Assembly (NCBI RefSeq): GCF_030272615.1
Contig: NC_081414.1
Coordinates: 916,367,648-916,431,647, forward strand
Origin: Cryptomeria japonica
Taxonomy: Eukaryota; Streptophyta; Pinopsida; Cupressales; Cupressaceae
Direction of reading: 5' to 3'
DNA length: 64,000 nucleotides
A model generated the notes under the pieces. The model did not search any database. It saw nothing but the letters and a program-made list of their open reading frames with translations, and was not told the DNA's origin. The translations under genes were made by a program, and so were the position numbers. This document shows, in pieces, positions 59,605-64,000 of this stretch (position 1 is its first letter; every line of letters begins with the position of its first letter).

Positions 59605-60360
59605 GACGATGAGGGACTTGACCTCCCTACCATTGGTTATCTTCCACAAGATAGGTCAAATTTGTTAATAGAAGAAACAAATAGTATCAATATGGGCACC
59701 AAAGACATTCCAAAAAATGTGCTCATTGCCAAGTCCCTCATAGAGCAAGAGAAACAAGACTTCATCAACTTCCTCACAAAGGCAAAAATCAATTTCACAT
59801 GGTCCTATTCTGATATGCTAGGTCTAGATCTTGACTTGGTGGTTCATAATCTCGCTGTCCGCTCAGATGCAAAACCTGTGAAATAGAAGTTGCGCAAAAT
59901 GCATCCATATATTGCACTCCTAGTCAAGGCAGAACTCCAAAAAATGTTGGACGTAGAATTAATCAAACCAATAGACTACGCTGAATGGGTATCCAACATT
60001 GTACCTATCAGCAAACCCACTGGGGGCATCTGCATCTGTACTGATTTCTGAGATCTAAATAAGGATTGTCCTAAAGATGATTTCCCGCTCCCCAACATAG
60101 ATATGATTGTGGACCTTACAGCAGGGCATGAGATGCTATCACTTATGGATGGATTTTTTGGATATAATCAAATCAGGATTGCAGACGAAGATCAACATAA
60201 AATTGCATTCACAACACCATGGGGGACTTTCTGTTACCAGGTCATGCCTTTTAGCCTTAAAAATGCTGGAGCCACATATCAACGAGCCATGACAATGATT
60301 TTTCATGACCTCTTGCATAAAATTATGGAGGAATATGTGGACGGTCTTCTAGGCAAATAA

Positions 60361-61766
60361 AAGACAAGACATGAGCACATCCCTATCTTAAAGCGGATCT
60401 TGGAAAGAAAATACAAACTGTGCCTCAACCCTAAGAAGTGTGTTTTTGGTTTCACATCAGGAAAACTACTAGGTTTCATTGTTTCTCATAGAGGCATCAA
60501 GGTTGATCTTGCAAAGGTAAAATCCATCATCGAAATGCCTCCACCAAAGACTCTCAGACAACTGTGCAACCTCCAGGGAAAACTCCAATCTGTTAAATGT
60601 TTTATTTCACAACTTGCAGATAAATGCCATCCATTTGCAGCCGTGTTACGCAAAGACACAAAATTCAAATGAGACTGCTTGTGTCAAAAGGCCTTTGAAA
60701 AACTCAAAGAATACCTAGCGTCACCTCTAGTTCTTATGCCTCCTACTCCTGGAAAACTTCTTATTTTGTACATATGTGCTACCACAGTGGCATTGGGGGC
60801 ATTATTGGCACAAACAGATGATCAAGGGAAGGAACATGCCATATATTACATCAGTCAGACACTAGTGGGGTATGAACTCAATTATACCCCCATTGAAAGA
60901 GCATTCCTGGCATTGGTATTTAGTACATAGAAACTTTGACACTATATGATAAACAACAAAACAAAACTAATTGCTAAGATTGACCCGCTTAAATATCTCT
61001 TGTCAAAAGCTGCCCTCACTGGCAGAACCGCAAAATGGGTCATGTTGTTAAGTGAGTTTGATATTGAATATATAGATAGAAAAGCAATCAAGGGACAAGT
61101 CATCACAGACTAGCTGGCTAACGCTCCACTTCCAGGTGACCATCCTATTCTTATAGAACTACCAGATGAATTCATTATGACTGTCACCACATCCTCCCCA
61201 TGGTAGTTGTATTTTAATGGCTCTTGCACACAAAATGGATCAGGGGCAGGGATACTACTGATCACACCGCAAGGAGATTGCATCCCAAATTCATACAAGA
61301 TATCTTTTGCATGTACCAACAACATCGCAGAATATGAGGCACTCATTATAGGATTATGCTTGGCTATCCAGTGGAAGATAAGGAATTACAAGTCTATGAT
61401 TATTCCCAACTTGTCATAAAACAAGTTAATGGCGAATACCAAACAAAAGATGACAAACTTCTCCCCTATCGTAGCATGGTAGAAGATCTTAAGAAGAACT
61501 TCACAATGATCAAGTTTGATCAAGTCCCACGAACACATAATAGGGCTGCAGATGCAATGGCCACCATTGGCTCCCTCCTTCAGATGCCATCACATAGTCA
61601 AAAGTGTAAGTTATTGGTCGAGAAACTATTCATTTCGGCATATGATCTACCAGAGTCTGAAATGGTGTGTGTACTCATTGGTCCTGAGTCCCCCTGGTAC
61701 CAAGAAACCTTTGCCTTCCTAAAAGACAACACCATTCCCCCACACCTCACAAAAACCCAACAATAA
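60361..61766 (+). pseudogene. Tat-B RT end, RNase H, archaeal-type RNase H
   Basis: CVFGFTSGKLLGFIVSHRGIKVD and LRQLCNLQGKLQSV continue the RT; RNase H has YISQTLVGYELNYTPIERA with a TAG at 60928. The archaeal-type RNase H reads LYFNGSCTQNGSGAG, so the first catalytic Asp is Asn; NNIAEYEAL is kept. A frameshift near 61360 moves reading to a frame with RAADAMATIGS. Confidence 0.85.
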
Positions 61767-62937
61767 ACCTTCATTCGCCGATGTGCTCGTTACACCATCC
61801 TTGGAGACACCCTATTCAAAAGGCATTTTGATGGTTCCCTCCTAAGGTGTTTAGATAAACAAGAGGTGAAATGGGCATTAAGTGAAGTACACGAAGGCAT
61901 CTGTGGGGCACACTCAAGTGGGCTCACTTTGGCTAAAAAGCTTTTGAGAACAGAATATTATTGGCCTAAAATGGAAGTAGATGCATATAACTATGTGAAG
62001 AAATGAATCCCTTGCTAGCAACATGGCGACAAGATCCATGCGCCATCACGAGAATTGTAGCACGTTCATTACACCCTGGCCCTTCTCACAGTGGGGGCTC
62101 GATCTCATTGGGAAAATCCACCCTTCATCCTCCAACAAACATAAATTCATTATCACTTCCACTGAGTATTTCACTAAGTGGGTAGAGGCTATCCCTCTTA
62201 CTTTTACCACTGGTAAGCAGATATCCAAATTCATCCTCAACTACTTGATCTGTCGATATGGCATTCCAAAAGTTATCATTATAGATAATGACAAATAATT
62301 TAAAAACTAGGATGTAATAACTCTGCTAGAAATTCAACATCCAACATCGCTTCTCCACCCCATATTACCCCTAAGCTAATGGTCAAGTTGAGGCTTCTAA
62401 TAAAACCCTAATCAAAATCCTCAAAAAGACAGTCAATGAAGTTGGCTGTGATTGGCACCTCCAACTCCATCCTGCTTTGTGGGCCTACCACACACCCATA
62501 GGCACCACCCCTATTCCTTTGTCTTTGGCTCCGAAGTCGTCCTCCCCCTTGAGATCGAGATCCCCTCTCTAAGAGTATCACTACAAAATATCCTACCAGA
62601 TGAAGAATACATAATTGCCTACCTACAAGAGCTAGAATTGTTAGATGAAAGGTGCCTCAAGGCCTTGAACCATCTCTGGGTATATTAGAATTGTCTACTC
62701 ATGAGTTACCACAAGAAAGTCAAAACCCGAGAATTTAAAATTGGTGACCTTGTCCTCATGGAGAATCAAAAAAACCTTCAAGAAAGAGAAAATAAAGGCA
62801 AGTTTGAGCCTAATTGGCTTGGACCATATGTAATCACAACAAAATATGGATCAGGGGCCTATCAGTTGGCTACTTTTGAAGGAGATCCTCTAGACGATCC
62901 AATGAATATCATGCACCTAAAAAGATTCTATGCCTAG
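61767..62937 (+). pseudogene. Tat-B integrase
   Basis: Zinc region HSSGLTLAKKLLRTEYYWPK near 61915, then a shift into FSQWGLDLIGKIHPSS and a decayed second Asp region (IIDND, stop). The core after it is spread over frames; the C-terminal part is open again with KIGDLVLM and KFEPNWLGPYVI to FYA. Confidence 0.82.
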
Positions 62938-63049
62938 TCCTTAGAAAGTCATTAATTGTCAAAAAAAATAAAATAAAAAAAATAGAATAAAATAAATTAT
63001 GAAAAATACATAAAAATGAGAAAAAGATCCTGAAAAACATCGTCACTCT

Positions 63050-63070
63050 GGTGAAAACTTGGCAAACAGG
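63050..63070 (+). other. AAAA-bulge hairpin B3, partly decayed
   Basis: GGTG, AAAA, CTTG, loop GCAAA, CAGG. The inner stem pairs with one G-U; the 3' side of the outer stem is lost (TAGCC). Confidence 0.5.
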
Positions 63071-63128
63071 TAGCCTGTGACACCCCCCCCCCCAAAAAAA
63101 AAACAACAACAAATCAATTCATCCATCA

Positions 63129-63149
63129 GTGAAAATCACTTTGTGGCAC
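63129..63149 (+). other. AAAA-bulge hairpin B4
   Basis: GTG, AAAA, TCAC, loop TTT, GTGG, CAC. The inner stem has changed to TCAC/GTGG yet still pairs (one G-U). Confidence 0.55.
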
Positions 63150-64000
63150 CAAGGTAAATAAACTGGATCCATTGTCTATCAGGTCGGTGCTCCATCACCC
63201 TCCCCATCCAATCCACCCATCGCAACATCCTTTCCATTCCATCTTTGAATAAATCATGCACATGATGATGAGTATTCAATTAAATCATGAAAAAGGAATG
63301 TCCCATCAAAACTGACCTCCTGTGCCTCTGTGCGAGCTTCACGAAGTCTTGACAACAGTCCTAAGTCCACAAGTTAGTCTGCAAAGCCATATGATCACTT
63401 GCCTAATCCTAAAGTCCACCTGCTCTGTCCTTTGCCCTAGGGATGAATCCTTCCCTATTTGGCAACTTAATCCTCCACCCTAATCCTACTCTTGTCAAGA
63501 GGTGTTAGATGGTCATGAATGAATGACTTGTTTGATTTCTTGGATTTTTCATTTAGACTTGCATCTTTTGCCCTACGACTGCACCTATCTACGACTACCC
63601 AAATTTTCCATATCCAGGTATGTTTACAATAGATGAATACTGGGGCATATTTTCATAACATGGAATGTTTTGGATCTCTCTTGTATAAATCGATGACCTG
63701 GTACTACTATTTATCAACACTTACCCTCTCGTGTACAAGAGGTATCAGTGTGTTTGAGGGTTTCCTTGCACGTACCCATGACTTTGTATTAGTGTTTCTC
63801 AACACTTACATAGCCATGTGGAAGGAATTCTTGTTTGACTATGAGTCAGTCCACGCCTTGGGTTTCTCATGGTATCTTGAGTCCTATAATCAGTGGTGCA
63901 GGTTACCCAGGGCAATATCAAACTAGGTTGGCTCTCCATAATTTTTTATGCACAACTCTCACCATCATTCCATAAAATCCTAATCTAATAATCCCATGGA

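Larger units (their letters stand above)
58705..60360 (+). pseudogene. Tat-B linker and RT
   Basis: Resumes after Tat-A in the protease-RT linker (LINNLPLCPKSFGKPKELKK matches Tat-A in place). A linker with two AAAA-bulge hairpins (59517, 59580) leads to RT: a TAG at 59884 falls within the expected VKQKL, then DLNKDCPKDDFPLPN, MLSLMDGFFGYNQIRIADED and MPFSLKNAGATYQRAM. The active site reads YVDGLL, so the second catalytic Asp is Gly; the frame ends at 60358. Confidence 0.85.
21263..64000 (+). mobile_element. Tat-B: Tat-type Gypsy element, split by Tat-A, runs off the window
   Basis: A decayed Tat-lineage element. Left part: LTR, leader, gag, protease (21263-28159). Right part after Tat-A: end of protease region, RT, RNase H, archaeal-type RNase H, integrase and 3' non-coding region (58700 to edge). 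The duplication GACAC marks where Tat-A entered. The 3' LTR is outside the window. No antisense gene is seen in the 1 kb after integrase. Confidence 0.85.
62938..64000 (+). other. Tat-B 3' non-coding region
   Basis: Begins with an A-rich stretch like Tat-A, followed by two AAAA-bulge hairpins (63050, 63129). No gene or 3' LTR is seen before the edge. Confidence 0.65.

Overview
This is a window of a large plant nuclear genome, most likely a gymnosperm (inference). It holds almost no host coding sequence, is AT-rich, and consists of plant-lineage LTR retrotransposons (Tork/Tnt1-type Copia, Tat-type Ty3/Gypsy with an archaeal-type RNase H) stacked inside one another. The only host gene recognised is a two-exon 5' fragment on the minus strand (about 2.8-3.4 kb) of a chloroplast PpiC/rhodanese-domain protein; its remaining exons would lie beyond the left edge.

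Layout. 1-5.7 kb: a degenerate Copia-type LTR, the host gene start, a tandem duplication and a purine-rich GATAAGG tract between diverged direct repeats. 5,679-15,349: element E1, an unclassified mobile element with a 5-bp target duplication, TGTTGG/CCAACA ends, no LTRs and a decayed long ORF; a Tork-type Copia (9,877-14,785) sits in its 3' part. 15.4-16.8 kb: nothing recognised. From 16,839 onward one nested stack fills the window: a Tat-like LTR fragment, broken by a Copia at 18,056 (LTR, primer site, gag with four zinc knuckles, itself hit by a solo LTR), broken by Tat-B (21,263 to past the right edge), broken by Tat-A (28,160-58,699), broken by E2 (40,011-50,104, a second copy of the E1 family, inserted just before the YVDD codons of the Tat-A reverse transcriptase), broken by a young Gag-Pro-only Copia-type element on the minus strand (42,882-48,026). 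Target duplications found: GATTC (E1), imperfect ATTAT/TTTAT (Copia in E1), CAAGT (solo LTR), GACAC (Tat-A), ATGGA (E2), CCTGT (Gag-Pro element). For the solo LTR, E2 and the Gag-Pro element, notional removal also brings the interrupted reading frame back into register.

How the parts work. The Tat elements carry gag, protease, RT, RNase H, archaeal RNase H and integrase on the plus strand, and Tat-A also carries an antisense plant-mobile-domain gene between pol and the 3' LTR. Nearly every retroelement gene is broken by stops or frameshifts. The exception is the 760-codon Gag-Pro ORF of the young element, whose LTRs are almost identical; integrase and RT are replaced by an acidic tail of about 300 residues, so it would need another element's enzymes.

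Most notable: (1) the E1/E2 family; (2) a short RNA hairpin with a fixed AAAA bulge and compensating stem changes, present as pairs before RT and after integrase in both Tat families; (3) the intact Gag-Pro element with an unknown tail; (4) the antisense plant-mobile-domain gene. Positions were read by eye and boundaries may be off by one or two bases.
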